Assembly (NCBI GenBank): GCA_029838215.1 | Contig: JALGVI010000010.1 | Coordinates: 1-48,394 of the forward strand | Source: Candidatus Helarchaeota archaeon | Lineage (GTDB): Archaea; Asgardarchaeota; Lokiarchaeia; Helarchaeales; RDOG01 | Direction of reading: 5' to 3' | Length of the DNA stretch: 48,394 nucleotides | In this document: in pieces, positions 35,050-44,402 of the stretch | How the letters are laid out: each line of letters starts with the position of its first letter | Position numbering within the stretch: the first letter of the stretch is position 1 | Made by a program: the position numbers and the translations under genes | Notes under the pieces: model-generated | Seen by the model: only the letters and a program-made list of their open reading frames with translations | Database searches by the model: none | Told to the model about the DNA's origin: nothing

Positions 35050-37075
35050 TCGCAAGTTCACCTACGATGAGCGAAAAGAACTTGGTGTGGTTTATACACC
35101 CCAGCTCATTGCCTCTTTTATTTGTAAGAAAGCCATTGTAGATTACTTAAACCATTATATTGGTCTGAATATTCAATTTTTTGATTCAATTTTTGAACTG
35201 GAAGATAATTCCATCTTGAGTCAAATCAGGAACGTTTTAGAAAAGGTTCGGGTGTTGGAACCAGCTGTTGGTCAGGGTAATTTTCTAATCGAGATTTTTC
35301 AGGTGCTTTTAGACATCCATGAGTTTCTTTTTAATGAGGGCATTACAGATCAGAGTCTTTCAAAGAGGAAACGGGAAATATTGGAGAAAAATCTATATGG
35401 TGTCGATATTTCAGGTGAAGCAATTGCATCGTGTAAAAAAAGGATTAAAGAATCATTTTTCAGCGATGCTATAGAAGAGTTTAACTTGTTCTTGGATAGA
35501 AATGTCAATTTAGTAGTAGGTAATCCTTTTTTTGATGACATTCCTTTCTTAGAACCCAAGTTCTTCGATTTGGTGGTAAGTAATCCTCCATATATTGCGT
35601 GGAGAAACATAAAATTTCAAGAGATATTCGAAGATGGCACGTATTTAGGTTGCACTTATAAAGTAAGGCCAAATCATCCCGATGCTCAGCCCAATTTATA
35701 TCTATTTTTTTTGTTACGTGGGCTTAATCTGCTGTCGGAGCGCGGTATCTTAGCATATATTTTACCTCAAGAATGGTTATTTCACGTTTCAACAAGGGGG
35801 TTCCGTGATTTCCTGATTTGCACGCAAATGAGACATGAATTGCTCCTTTTTGATCACGATTTCAAGATTTTTCGCGTGGATGACCGCGTGATCGGGACAA
35901 ATTCGTTAATATTATTCTGTTACAAGCATCATCCTTTAGATTTATTAAAAAACTCGAGAGTTTTTGATTTCAGAAAGCTTCCACCCAATAGAGTCGTGGA
36001 AGGTCTAATGAATTTTTCATCAAAAGGGCTGGACGCTTCTTTGATACGAATACGTGAGATTAATTTTGAAAATTTTCGTAATGAAAAATGGATTTTTCTA
36101 GATGAAGATGAATTAACCATAAAGAATGAGATATTAAAAATACCGGATTTGATCCATCTAAATGATTCAAAAGAGTTCTTGATTAAAGGGGGCTTCCAAC
36201 CACCAGTTGATTACGTCATGAATGCTTTTTGTTTGAACACACGTGAATTTCGAGACCTCCCTGAAAGTGAAAGAAAATACGTTTTTCCAGCAGTAATCAA
36301 GGCAAGGGAGATCGGTAAATATGAGCTCGCGGGTACTGAAATTTATTGGATAGTGACGAATAAAAAATTTGCATCTGAAGATGAATTTAAGGAAGTTTGC
36401 CCAAAACTTTACTCGATCCTTAGTCAAAAGGTCAATAACACGCAAGATAAATGGTGGGAATTTCCAAACGTGCGTAATCTTGATTTGATAGAAAAAAGCA
36501 AGTTAAAAATCATTTCGCCACGAGTTGCACGGCAAAATTCATTTGCCGTTGATGACCAACACCGAGTGCTAAGAGGGACCAACAGCATCATCATTCCAAA
36601 GCAACTTGACATTTTTTACGTGTTGGGAATAATGAATAGCAAGTTGGCATCATATTGGTATGAAAATTTTGGTTTTCCTTATCATGGTGGAAAATCAATG
36701 AAGTATGAACCAGATAAACTTAAAAGGTACTTTTTACCAATTCGAGCAAGTTCGCAATCAGGGTTTTTTAGTGCTTGTGCAAGATTTCTAATGAATTATT
36801 CCGAAGTTGGAAAACAAAACACGTTCTTTAATGGACATCTAAATTGCATTGAAAATGATATTCTGAATAATTTGATATTCGAATTATATTTTAAGGAATC
36901 AACAGCATCAAATCTATTAGAAGAAATCTTGAGTATTAGAGGAGATGAGTTTTCCGAAATCACCCCAGAGAATGTTGCGGAATTTTGCAAGCGAGTGAGA
37001 ACAAGTTCGAAAATTCAATCTGAAATAAAGAAATTAACAGAACACAGATTCTATTCGATTATAATGAAAAATTAA
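35018..37075 (+). CDS. N6-adenine DNA methyltransferase, Eco57I/TaqI type, without nuclease domain
   Basis: A protein of 685 aa. After a short basic start it enters directly at ERKELGVVYTP (about 18-28), the conserved beginning of the gamma-class methyltransferase core of type IIG enzymes. Motif I VLEPAVGQGNF (79-89) binds S-adenosylmethionine and SNPPY (188-192) is catalytic motif IV; GVDIS at 128-132 is motif II. The C-terminal half is a TaqI-like target recognition domain (GTNSIIIPKQ, VLGIMNSKLASYWYENFG, YEPDKLKRYFLPI). The N-terminal PD-(D/E)XK nuclease usual in type IIG enzymes is absent. It overlaps a small GTPase gene upstream and is followed after 14 bases by a small gene and then the large coiled-coil gene. 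Confidence 0.92.
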   Translation: MLPRKKFNKNDRKFTYDERKELGVVYTPQLIASFICKKAIVDYLNHYIGLNIQFFDSIFELEDNSILSQIRNVLEKVRVLEPAVGQGNFLIEIFQVLLDIHEFLFNEGITDQSLSKRKREILEKNLYGVDISGEAIASCKKRIKESFFSDAIEEFNLFLDRNVNLVVGNPFFDDIPFLEPKFFDLVVSNPPYIAWRNIKFQEIFEDGTYLGCTYKVRPNHPDAQPNLYLFFLLRGLNLLSERGILAYILPQEWLFHVSTRGFRDFLICTQMRHELLLFDHDFKIFRVDDRVIGTNSLILFCYKHHPLDLLKNSRVFDFRKLPPNRVVEGLMNFSSKGLDASLIRIREINFENFRNEKWIFLDEDELTIKNEILKIPDLIHLNDSKEFLIKGGFQPPVDYVMNAFCLNTREFRDLPESERKYVFPAVIKAREIGKYELAGTEIYWIVTNKKFASEDEFKEVCPKLYSILSQKVNNTQDKWWEFPNVRNLDLIEKSKLKIISPRVARQNSFAVDDQHRVLRGTNSIIIPKQLDIFYVLGIMNSKLASYWYENFGFPYHGGKSMKYEPDKLKRYFLPIRASSQSGFFSACARFLMNYSEVGKQNTFFNGHLNCIENDILNNLIFELYFKESTASNLLEEILSIRGDEFSEITPENVAEFCKRVRTSSKIQSEIKKLTEHRFYSIIMKN

Positions 37076-37089
37076 TTTCCTGATTACAA

Positions 37090-37362
37090 ATGGTCAAATT
37101 TTTAACGAAGTCTGAATTCATTAGCAAGCTGAATCGAACGGTTAAGTTATATTTTTATCGCAAGGATTTCAATCTCGAAGATCCGCGCAATTTGCAAATC
37201 GTTCAAGAATTCATACAGGGATACATGAACAAGTATAATTTCACCTGCGATCATATTAAAATACAACCTAAAGAGAAAGGAATGACGCTCCGGTTAAAAA
37301 AATTAAGACGTAAATCGAGCGGTCTCATAAATATAATTTTTGGGAAGCCTAGCAGGATATGA
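37090..37362 (+). CDS. Small unknown protein (90 aa) in the methyltransferase operon
   Basis: No recognised family. The protein is basic and alpha/beta in pattern (SKLNRTVKLYFYRKDF, a helix LQIVQEFIQGYMNKYNF, then a strand and a Lys/Arg-rich end KLRRKSSGLINIIFGKPSRI). It lies 14 bases after the methyltransferase gene and overlaps the start of the coiled-coil gene by ATGA, so it is translationally coupled with it. A DNA-binding or bridging subunit would fit. Confidence 0.7.
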   Translation: MVKFLTKSEFISKLNRTVKLYFYRKDFNLEDPRNLQIVQEFIQGYMNKYNFTCDHIKIQPKEKGMTLRLKKLRRKSSGLINIIFGKPSRI

Positions 37363-40300
37363 AAGAATTTAAAAGTTATAAAGAGCATTGGTTGAAGAGA
37401 ATAGGTATCTTGGAGATCTCTGAGACTAAAAAGCAAATGTTTCGTGCCCTATTTAAAGAGCATCTTCAGGATACTTACTTAAATAGGGTGAATTTATCGG
37501 AACTTCTTAAGAAAGCGAAAAACGTCGAAGATTTATTTTGGCCGTTAATCGTCCAAGCCGAAATTGATGTTTTAAAACATCAATCCTCGTCAAGGATCGT
37601 CCGTTATTTCCTTTCTTTCAGGTCTCGCGGTGGATTTTATTTTAAAAAGAGAGAGCATCCGGACGTCAAGATGACTTTTTTTGCCTTGCTCGGTCTTTAT
37701 ATATTAAATGAACAACTTGAAGAAGATTTTAAAGAACAAACCGTTGATTTTCTCAAGACTTTTTTAGAGGGGAAAGAAGATTTATTAGACCAAGACACGT
37801 TCTATGCTCTCGGATCGTTGGTTCTTTTAGATTCGTTTCATGAAGTTGACGAAAAGATCTTTTTTAAAAGATTTGAGCTTCAAAGTTCGGTTGAAAATCG
37901 GGTACCAGCACATCTTATCCTAAAATTATTCAATGCCGAGCAGACTTATCGAAAGATTCATCATTTTAGCATGGAACTTCTACACGGCGAGGAGCATTTT
38001 TTTTGGGGTATTTTGATTTTAATGGGTTCGAATATCTTATCCGAGCATGAAATGATAGAGGTTTTTAATTCGTATTTTTTTTCCATTCTGAACGAGAGTT
38101 CTACCGTCTTAAAGAAGAGCTTTTCATTTACGTTATTGAAAAAATTATCAATGCGAATCTTGCTCGGTATTTTTATCTTCTCAGAATTAGAAGAACAATT
38201 AGAAATTAGCATTTATCAGGAATTTTCCAGGCACAATGTTCTTACTACTGAACATCTTTTAGAACAGTACGGATTGCCTGAAAAAGTGTTAATGGGACTG
38301 ATAGATTATTTATCTCAACGTCATGATTGGTTCAACGTGAAGAAAGTTCGTTCTCAGGACCTTGCGAGAGTTTATTTCAAAAACATAAAAAAGACCGATC
38401 AACGGCTTGCAGGGCAGATCTTCGATCAGATCAGGGCAAGAAAATCAGACGTGCTTGATATCAGGGTAATTTGTAAAAAAGTTAAGTGTAAAAAAGAGGA
38501 TGTCGTTCGAATAATTTTAAATTTTTTGGACATGAATTTAGTTTCTGGCTCAATCAAGGAGACTTCATCGGGAAAAAAGCCACGTCATGAACTCATCATT
38601 CAAAAAATACCCGAATGGTATTTGATCTTAAAACGAAAGATACGATTTGAGAAATTGATTGAAGACAAGAGCACGGTCTTGCACGTAAATCGCGTGATTC
38701 AAGAAAAAATGCACGATTTCAGCACGTTTCCAACGGATTTCAAGGAGAGCATCATGATAATGATAAACAACAATGAGCTGGAGCTTGCTGAATCGAAATT
38801 AAAAAAGAATTATGGTAATTACAACCTTTTGCTCGATCATTGCGTCCTTGATTTGGAAAAGCGAATAAAATCCTTGACTTATTTTGATGAAAGAGATCTA
38901 ATCGGGTGGGAAAAACTTCGCGAACTCATCCGCACGGTTAAAAAAGCATTATCAGAAATTGCAAGAGACCTAACAGGCGATATAAAGAAACAGAAAGAAC
39001 TAAACATATCATATGATGAATTGATAGAATTCGTGGATTATGTAAATGCCACGATATCACGAATGCAGAAGGAATTGGATTCATTCGTGATTCTTTTTTT
39101 CAAGACGTGTAAACGACACGAACTTACAGATCAGAAAAGAGATGAGTTTCTTGAGAAATTGCGGGAAATGGAAGACTCCTTTAAGAACATTGCTGATGAC
39201 ATAATGTTGAAGAATAAAAAATTTGAAAAATTAACAAAAAAGTTCGAGAATTTCCGTGATTTATTGATTTTTGACCGAGTTGTAGACCGCAAGAACTTGA
39301 TCACCGCACCGCAACTCACGGAAAAGAAACCTTTTGAAGCCTGGTTCAAAGATCAATGGGATTTCAAGCGACACCAATTTATCAAGATCATTTCCGACTT
39401 GCAAGCCAGTCTCTATAAAAGAGATCAATTAAGAGAACACGTAAATAAAAAACGTATAGAGATCAATTCTCATTTTGAAGCAATTCACAAATTAGAGAAA
39501 TCGGAGGATATTTATCAAAAAGTCTTGAGAATTACTGAGACGATTTCAGATACAGAGGAATTTATAAACGATTTTATTTTTGACACGTCCAAGATCTTAG
39601 AGATCTTTCCTGACGTGGCGCTTGACGTTCCACACGAATGGTCTCAGTATAAAAAATCGGTTCAAAAAGATTTGAAGAAAATCAAAGCGACGATTGAAAA
39701 GTCGATTTTAAATGAAAAATTGAAATTAAAGAAAAATGAGCTGGAAACAATAATAAATAAGTGGCTCAAAGAGTTCAGGTCAAGGATAGAACAGTTTTCA
39801 GAGCTGGAGCGGATTGATTGGCTTTATTCCTCAACCAATTTTCAAAAATCGTTTGAATCAAAATTGGAATCATTAAGAAAAGAAATACGCCAAAAAAACG
39901 AGCAAATTAACAAGAATATTCGAGAAATGGAACGCAAATTTCCATCTTTTGTAAGTTCGAGCGTGGTTGCATTCCAAAATTGGCGCCGTTTCTATAAAGT
40001 GCTTGAAAATACAAACAGGCAGAAACGAACCCAGCTCCTGGAAAAAATTATTTCCAATTTAATTGAACGGATGACAGACCTCGAAGAAAAGGGAGGGCGA
40101 CTTTCATTAGAGGAAATTGGAAAAGTTTTAGGAATAAATTCAAGGCAAGTCAAGCAAATTTTGGAAGTACTTGAAGATAAACAACGATTAAAGATATTAT
40201 ATCTAAAAACAGATAGGTTCGTTGTATTGAATGACGACATGAAAAAACAATTAGAACTTGAGGAATTGATATCCACGGTTGAGAATGAAGTCTTGCGAAA

Positions 40301-41198
40301 TCATGATCATTTCATGAAGCTCTTTAAGGGAATTCTCCAGAATGGACAAATCAGCAACAATGATGATTTTCTAACACTACGAATAGATAAGCAAATCGAA
40401 TTTATAAACGGAATGTTCAGGAAAATAGAGGGAGAGTATCGCGAGATCTCAAGAACACCGCATAACTCGAAATTGGTTTCGGCATTCTCGGAAAGAATAA
40501 CACCTATTGAAGATGAGTTGGAAAGAATAAGAGGGCTCTTGATCGAACGTCGGGAATATTCAACCAAGATTAGACAGAATTTACTGCGATTTTCAAAACA
40601 AATTGAAAAAATCAAACCAATAGATAAAATCGTTTCGGAGCAACAGGCAGAAAAGTATCTTGCATCATTTAAGAAATTACAATTAGATATCGAGGAAATG
40701 AACGCAAAGCTTCTAATACAAGGAGACTTACTCGAGAAAAAATATTCCGAGTTCAAGAATTGCGTTTCAGATCTCTTGAGGGAATTTGGCAACCAAATCA
40801 AGTCATTACGAGAAAATGTGTTGGTTTTTGAAAAACAAGCGAAAACCCGGCTCAGGATCTCATTCGAAAAGGCATTATTTAAAGATTTGAGCAAGAAGAT
40901 TGCGGATTTCCGTGTTGAATTTAGAAAATTTCTTCAAAAATGTGAGAAAATGGTGTCCAAGCGAATGACTGATGAGATGCGTGATAGGGCATGGAATGAT
41001 CTCGAAGCAGAGATCAGGACATTTTTAGAGAATTCCCAACGAGAAATTTTAGAATTTATTGAACATGCAGAAAAAGATCGCGAGCTTAGTTTGTTTAAAC
41101 ACGAAGCCAAGGATCTATTGATTGAATGGAATCATGAAGAGATCTTGGAATCATTTGAGATTTATAAATCCGCCATGTTTAAAGTATTGGCACGTTGA
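37359..41198 (+). CDS. Giant coiled-coil protein with toroid-like N-terminus and winged-helix segments
   Basis: A protein of 1279 aa of unknown family. Residues about 78-165 look like a degenerate prenyltransferase-type alpha/alpha toroid (RYFLSFRSRGGFYF, DVKMTFFALLGLYIL, DQDTFYALGSLVLLDSF). Winged-helix-like segments appear near 290-335 (TEHLLEQYGLPEKVLMGLID), 365-400 (VICKKVKCKKEDVVRIILNF) and 913-958 (LSLEEIGKVLGINSRQVKQ). The rest, roughly 430-900 and 960-1260, is Lys/Glu-rich coiled coil with no ATPase motif, so it is not an SMC protein. It is the last gene of the GTPase-methyltransferase unit. A scaffold or DNA-contacting effector is likely, but no nuclease motif was found. Confidence 0.85.
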   Translation: MKEFKSYKEHWLKRIGILEISETKKQMFRALFKEHLQDTYLNRVNLSELLKKAKNVEDLFWPLIVQAEIDVLKHQSSSRIVRYFLSFRSRGGFYFKKREHPDVKMTFFALLGLYILNEQLEEDFKEQTVDFLKTFLEGKEDLLDQDTFYALGSLVLLDSFHEVDEKIFFKRFELQSSVENRVPAHLILKLFNAEQTYRKIHHFSMELLHGEEHFFWGILILMGSNILSEHEMIEVFNSYFFSILNESSTVLKKSFSFTLLKKLSMRILLGIFIFSELEEQLEISIYQEFSRHNVLTTEHLLEQYGLPEKVLMGLIDYLSQRHDWFNVKKVRSQDLARVYFKNIKKTDQRLAGQIFDQIRARKSDVLDIRVICKKVKCKKEDVVRIILNFLDMNLVSGSIKETSSGKKPRHELIIQKIPEWYLILKRKIRFEKLIEDKSTVLHVNRVIQEKMHDFSTFPTDFKESIMIMINNNELELAESKLKKNYGNYNLLLDHCVLDLEKRIKSLTYFDERDLIGWEKLRELIRTVKKALSEIARDLTGDIKKQKELNISYDELIEFVDYVNATISRMQKELDSFVILFFKTCKRHELTDQKRDEFLEKLREMEDSFKNIADDIMLKNKKFEKLTKKFENFRDLLIFDRVVDRKNLITAPQLTEKKPFEAWFKDQWDFKRHQFIKIISDLQASLYKRDQLREHVNKKRIEINSHFEAIHKLEKSEDIYQKVLRITETISDTEEFINDFIFDTSKILEIFPDVALDVPHEWSQYKKSVQKDLKKIKATIEKSILNEKLKLKKNELETIINKWLKEFRSRIEQFSELERIDWLYSSTNFQKSFESKLESLRKEIRQKNEQINKNIREMERKFPSFVSSSVVAFQNWRRFYKVLENTNRQKRTQLLEKIISNLIERMTDLEEKGGRLSLEEIGKVLGINSRQVKQILEVLEDKQRLKILYLKTDRFVVLNDDMKKQLELEELISTVENEVLRNHDHFMKLFKGILQNGQISNNDDFLTLRIDKQIEFINGMFRKIEGEYREISRTPHNSKLVSAFSERITPIEDELERIRGLLIERREYSTKIRQNLLRFSKQIEKIKPIDKIVSEQQAEKYLASFKKLQLDIEEMNAKLLIQGDLLEKKYSEFKNCVSDLLREFGNQIKSLRENVLVFEKQAKTRLRISFEKALFKDLSKKIADFRVEFRKFLQKCEKMVSKRMTDEMRDRAWNDLEAEIRTFLENSQREILEFIEHAEKDRELSLFKHEAKDLLIEWNHEEILESFEIYKSAMFKVLAR

Positions 41199-41276
41199 AC
41201 GGATACTTCACGTTATTATTCGAACATTGATAAAAAAGGAATTTGCGACTTGAACTTGCGTGCAATCTTTCAGTTT

Positions 41277-41753
41277 TTATCGGGATGTTCCATCAATTAT
41301 TCGAGAGAAACCTTTCTTTTTGGCTTCGGCCACCATTTCATGAATCATTTTTTCAGGAACTTCAACAAGCTTGACATTCGTGTACTTGAGGACTTCATAA
41401 GGAGTGATCGTTTCGATTTCCGCCCGAAAAATGATCTTGGTTTCAAATCTCAGAATGACCAGTTCGGTGTTGAATACCTGCAGGACCTTGCAATCGCCCA
41501 CGCAAAATTTGTGGAAATTGAAGTAGCCAATTTGATATGTGGAAATTGTCCGGTCTTTTGATTGAGTAAAAATCACGTGAGGTTTATCAACGGAGATTCG
41601 AGAATTTATAAAAGCAAGATTAAGGTCAGGATTATCAAACTCCTGCACGTATTTAAAGAACTCTGAGAAGATTTTTGGAATTGCATACCAATAAATCTGG
41701 TTCTTAATGATTTTCTGAGCGAATTCTATCGTTGGATCAATAGAATATTTCAT
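41277..41753 (-). CDS. Unknown 158-aa protein
   Basis: A minus-strand gene converging on the coiled-coil gene (78 bases between). The protein mixes hydrophobic strands (HVIFTQSKDRTISTYQIGYF, LVILRFETKIIFRAEIE) with a C-terminal helix (PEKMIHEMVAEAKKKGF). No domain recognised. It lies on the same strand as the three RHH-like genes further right but separated by 1.25 kb. It does not contain the ERKTVAV-type motif. Confidence 0.6.
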   Translation of the reverse strand: MKYSIDPTIEFAQKIIKNQIYWYAIPKIFSEFFKYVQEFDNPDLNLAFINSRISVDKPHVIFTQSKDRTISTYQIGYFNFHKFCVGDCKVLQVFNTELVILRFETKIIFRAEIETITPYEVLKYTNVKLVEVPEKMIHEMVAEAKKKGFSRIIDGTSR

Positions 41754-42216
41754 TTAGTAACCTCATCTTTGCGTGCAGGATGATTTTTTTAGAGATTTCT
41801 TTACCTGATTTAAAATTTACATGAAATCTCGATAAAGAAAAGCGAATTGCTTCAAAAAAATTTTTCCTTTTAGAGTTTAGAAGAGAATTTTTGAATGAGA
41901 AGATATGCAAGGATTTAACGGGTTTTGGCAAGGAAATAGTGAAGAGGGAGGGAATAATTTAATCCTAAGGGAGAAATTCAAAAGTAGGTCCTACCAAAAC
42001 CTTTCGTTTCAATGCATTAATGATCCTCTTCATTCAATAGTCAGAAACTCCAAGTCCGTATTACGGCGAAATATCACTCCAAGTTCATAAATGAGATATT
42101 GAAATAAAAATCATTCCGTTTTTCCAATTCTTAATATCATTTTTAAAAAAAACAATATAAATTCCCTTTTTTTGAAGAAACGGACAAATATTAGAAACAG
42201 AAGTTTAGAGCTTATA

Positions 42217-42367
42217 CCTGCAATAGAACCATCCATGGGATTTTAATGAATCCTGTCAAGTGAGGAGGGAGGGGATTTGAGGGGATTTAATAAAAGGGGA
42301 GGTATTCTTTTAAAACAAGTAAAGACAGGATTTTTCATCACCCCTTGGAATGGTTCTTCTTTGCAGG
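42217..42367. repeat. Long imperfect inverted repeat around a purine-rich loop
   Basis: Left arm 42217-42239 and right arm 42342-42367 pair as CCTGCAA/TTGCAGG, AGAACCAT/ATGGTTCT and CCATGGG/CCCTTGG with one mismatch and small bulges, about 21 pairs. The 102-base loop is strongly purine-biased. Possible non-coding RNA, mobile-element remnant or cruciform. Confidence 0.55.
42267..42302 (+). other. G-quadruplex-forming motif with tandem 10-mer
   Basis: G-runs at 42267-42269, 42271-42274, 42281-42284 and 42296-42299 with loops of 1, 6 and 11 bases, inside the loop of the inverted repeat. GAGGGGATTT is repeated directly at 42269-42278 and 42279-42288. Such G-richness is exceptional in this AT-rich DNA. 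Confidence 0.45.
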
Positions 42368-42523
42368 GATCTATCATTTCCTTGTTTTCATGAAAGTTTT
42401 TTTACTTACTTCTTTTTCACTGCCTCCAAGCGTTCCAATGCGTTGAAATCATTGGTGTTCTGGAAACCGCCTCCAAAGCTTATGAGATATTTTTCGGGTT
42501 GGAATAAAAACCTTCCCATATTA

Positions 42524-42554
42524 CTGTCTTGCGACAGGTCGTGAATAATTCACG
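42524..42554. repeat. Two adjacent small hairpins
   Basis: CTGTC-TTGC-GACAG (42524-42537) followed after two bases by the palindrome CGTGAAT-A-ATTCACG (42540-42554). Confidence 0.4.
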
Positions 42555-42675
42555 CCTTCACGAAATACTATGGACAACTTACAAGTATTTCTATTGATCG
42601 TTACCAATCTACTACATTAATGGAATTGTGAGTATTTATTTTTTCCGTAAAAGAAATGGGAAATTTGTAGATGGC

Positions 42676-42693
42676 TATATACATTTGTATATA
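42676..42693. promoter_or_regulatory. 18-bp palindrome, operator-like
   Basis: TATATACA-TT-TGTATATA is perfectly symmetrical with 8-bp arms. About 1.6 kb before the first RHH-like start on the minus strand (it is downstream of that gene), so its target is unclear. Confidence 0.3.
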
Positions 42694-43002
42694 ATGATTG
42701 GAGCTTCTAGTGTCGTAAATAAAAGCTATGTTTAGGGGAAATTTATCGTAAATGATTAATGGCGAGATAGCTTTCCTGTTTCATACCAAGCAGACAGTGT
42801 TACATTCAAGGATTTCACGTCTTTTTTAGCTTTAATGGCCTCATGGTTTTCATTTCTTGAATGATCCCCTTTATCCCACCCTCAATCCGTTTATCTACTA
42901 ATCTATCGTCTTTTTTACATCCACTAGGACAACAAACAGGAATTGATAGATCTTCTCCTTTATCTTTAATTTCGTGGTTCTCCCCACATCTCATTCAGTT
43001 TC

Positions 43003-44265
43003 TCATTTTATTTTCTTCAGGCGCAATATACAAATGCCGTGAGTAATTTCCCAATCCGTGGTTTTAAAGCCAATTTTCTGAGTTATGACATCGAATAGAG
43101 CGGCAGTACCTTGCATCACGCTCTTTGGTATGCTAATGCCATAGATTTTAAATTCAAAATCATATTCTTCATCATGGAGTTGAACTAATTCAACTCGAGC
43201 GTCTTTTTTTTCATCTTGAAGGAAAGAAATGCGTGTCAGATCTGTAAGCGTCCTGAGATCGAGATTTTTCCTCCTGTTCTTCAGGTAATCTGCAGCCCAC
43301 GTGCCAAATTCCCGCCATTTTTGTTCCCAATCGAGATTTCTCACACCATACTTCGATGCAGCATACCAAATTGGAGCGGGGAAAAAGAGTATATCCAATT
43401 CGGAGACCAATTTAAATCCTTCGTACTCTCGCATAATGGTCTTCAATGGCAGTTTGAGTTTATCAGCAAATATTGCGCTTTGCATGACGTTCGTATTGAG
43501 ATAACTATAAAGTGTAACACCATATTTTTTTGTTATTCCTACAAGTTTTTCCATTAGGTCTTTAGAGACGGCAAGGATCTTTCGTTCCTGAGCAGTTTTC
43601 TTGCGGGGTATTTTTTTTCGTTTGTATAGAATGCGCTCGCTGACTTTTTTTTGGAGTTTTTCATCTAAATTTAGCCGTAGGTCCAGATCTAGAAGTTTAT
43701 CATTAATGATTCTTTTTTCTTCTTTAAATCCAAAAACCTCAAACACGCCATTTATGAAGTACGAGAAACAATCCAGATAATTTCGCTTTATTTCATCGTT
43801 TTTTGAAAATATTTTTACAGAGTGAGTGATTTCTCGGGGATCACCTTGTTGAATCGGCGTGATTTCGACATCTATTATCTTTGAGAAAAGCACCTTGAGA
43901 GAATTTCCCAAGAACGTGAATATTTCATTGAAATTACTAAACTTCATCCTTGCGTAGCTCGCATACCATATTCCAAACTCGTGGAATTTTGAACGAGCTC
44001 CTTTAATGTCAACGTTCACGTATTCGTCTAGTGCTGACATGAATAAACTGAAAGGGACAAGAACGCAATTAGTTTCGATGGCATATTGGTAATATTGAAA
44101 TTCATCAAGAATATCATATAAGGATTTTCCCAGTTCTTCTGCTCGAATTGCTTGCTTGACGACAGAGTTTAAATAGGCGTAGACGGTCTTACCTTTTTGT
44201 TTTGCAATATCAAGTAACTGCTCAGCAAGAATTCTATCAACTGCAACGGTTTTTCGTTCAGATAT
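43003..44265 (-). CDS. Double ribbon-helix-helix-like protein, paralog 3, apparent ATA start
   Basis: Read from ATA at 44263-44265 the protein has 420 aa; the first ATG in frame (44040) would lose the first 75 residues, which are clearly homologous to the other two paralogs. Residues 3-45 look like a ribbon-helix-helix (RHH) DNA-binding unit: strand ERKTVAV, helix DRILAEQLLDIAKQKGKT, helix VYAYLNSVVKQAIRAEEL. A second unit starts at residue 227 (ERKILAVSKDLMEKL...VTLYSYLNTNVMQSAIFA). Each RHH is followed by about 150 residues of a repeated companion domain (FGIWYASY / FGTWAADY; GVFEVFGFKEE / ITQKIGFKT). A stop codon TAA directly precedes the ATA. A purine-rich AGGTG lies 10 bases upstream. 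Likely DNA-binding, function unknown. Confidence 0.75.
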   Translation of the reverse strand: MSERKTVAVDRILAEQLLDIAKQKGKTVYAYLNSVVKQAIRAEELGKSLYDILDEFQYYQYAIETNCVLVPFSLFMSALDEYVNVDIKGARSKFHEFGIWYASYARMKFSNFNEIFTFLGNSLKVLFSKIIDVEITPIQQGDPREITHSVKIFSKNDEIKRNYLDCFSYFINGVFEVFGFKEEKRIINDKLLDLDLRLNLDEKLQKKVSERILYKRKKIPRKKTAQERKILAVSKDLMEKLVGITKKYGVTLYSYLNTNVMQSAIFADKLKLPLKTIMREYEGFKLVSELDILFFPAPIWYAASKYGVRNLDWEQKWREFGTWAADYLKNRRKNLDLRTLTDLTRISFLQDEKKDARVELVQLHDEEYDFEFKIYGISIPKSVMQGTAALFDVITQKIGFKTTDWEITHGICILRLKKIK

Positions 44266-44402
44266 TTAAGTCACACACCTACAGCACGTCTCAGATGAAA
44301 TCCTTTTTTTTAGCTTCACAATATTTTGTCTCAAATTCCATTCCCGTTTTGTCTATACAAAGTAATGCTTTTTAATGTTTGTGAGCGGGAAGTGCAAAGT
44401 TT

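Larger units (their letters stand above)
41754..43002. other. Gene-free 1.25 kb stretch with structured DNA
   Basis: The longest stretch without a convincing gene. Short ORFs on both strands (61-64 codons) look random. It contains a long inverted repeat, a G-quadruplex-type motif and three palindromes, each listed separately. It could hold an untranslated RNA, a replication or recombination site, or the regulatory region of the RHH genes. Confidence 0.55.

Noticed and set aside
35018..37075. Complete type IIG restriction-modification enzyme
   Set aside because: The protein begins directly at the methyltransferase core; no nuclease domain or PD-(D/E)XK motif precedes it, and none was seen in neighbours.
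37359..41198. SMC or Rad50-like ATPase
   Set aside because: Long coiled coils are present, but there is no Walker A, Walker B or ABC signature at either end.
41754..43002. CRISPR array, tRNA or insertion sequence in the gene-free region
   Set aside because: No regularly spaced repeats, no cloverleaf with TTCRANNC box and no transposase; the inverted repeat arms are not bounded by target-site duplications that I can see.
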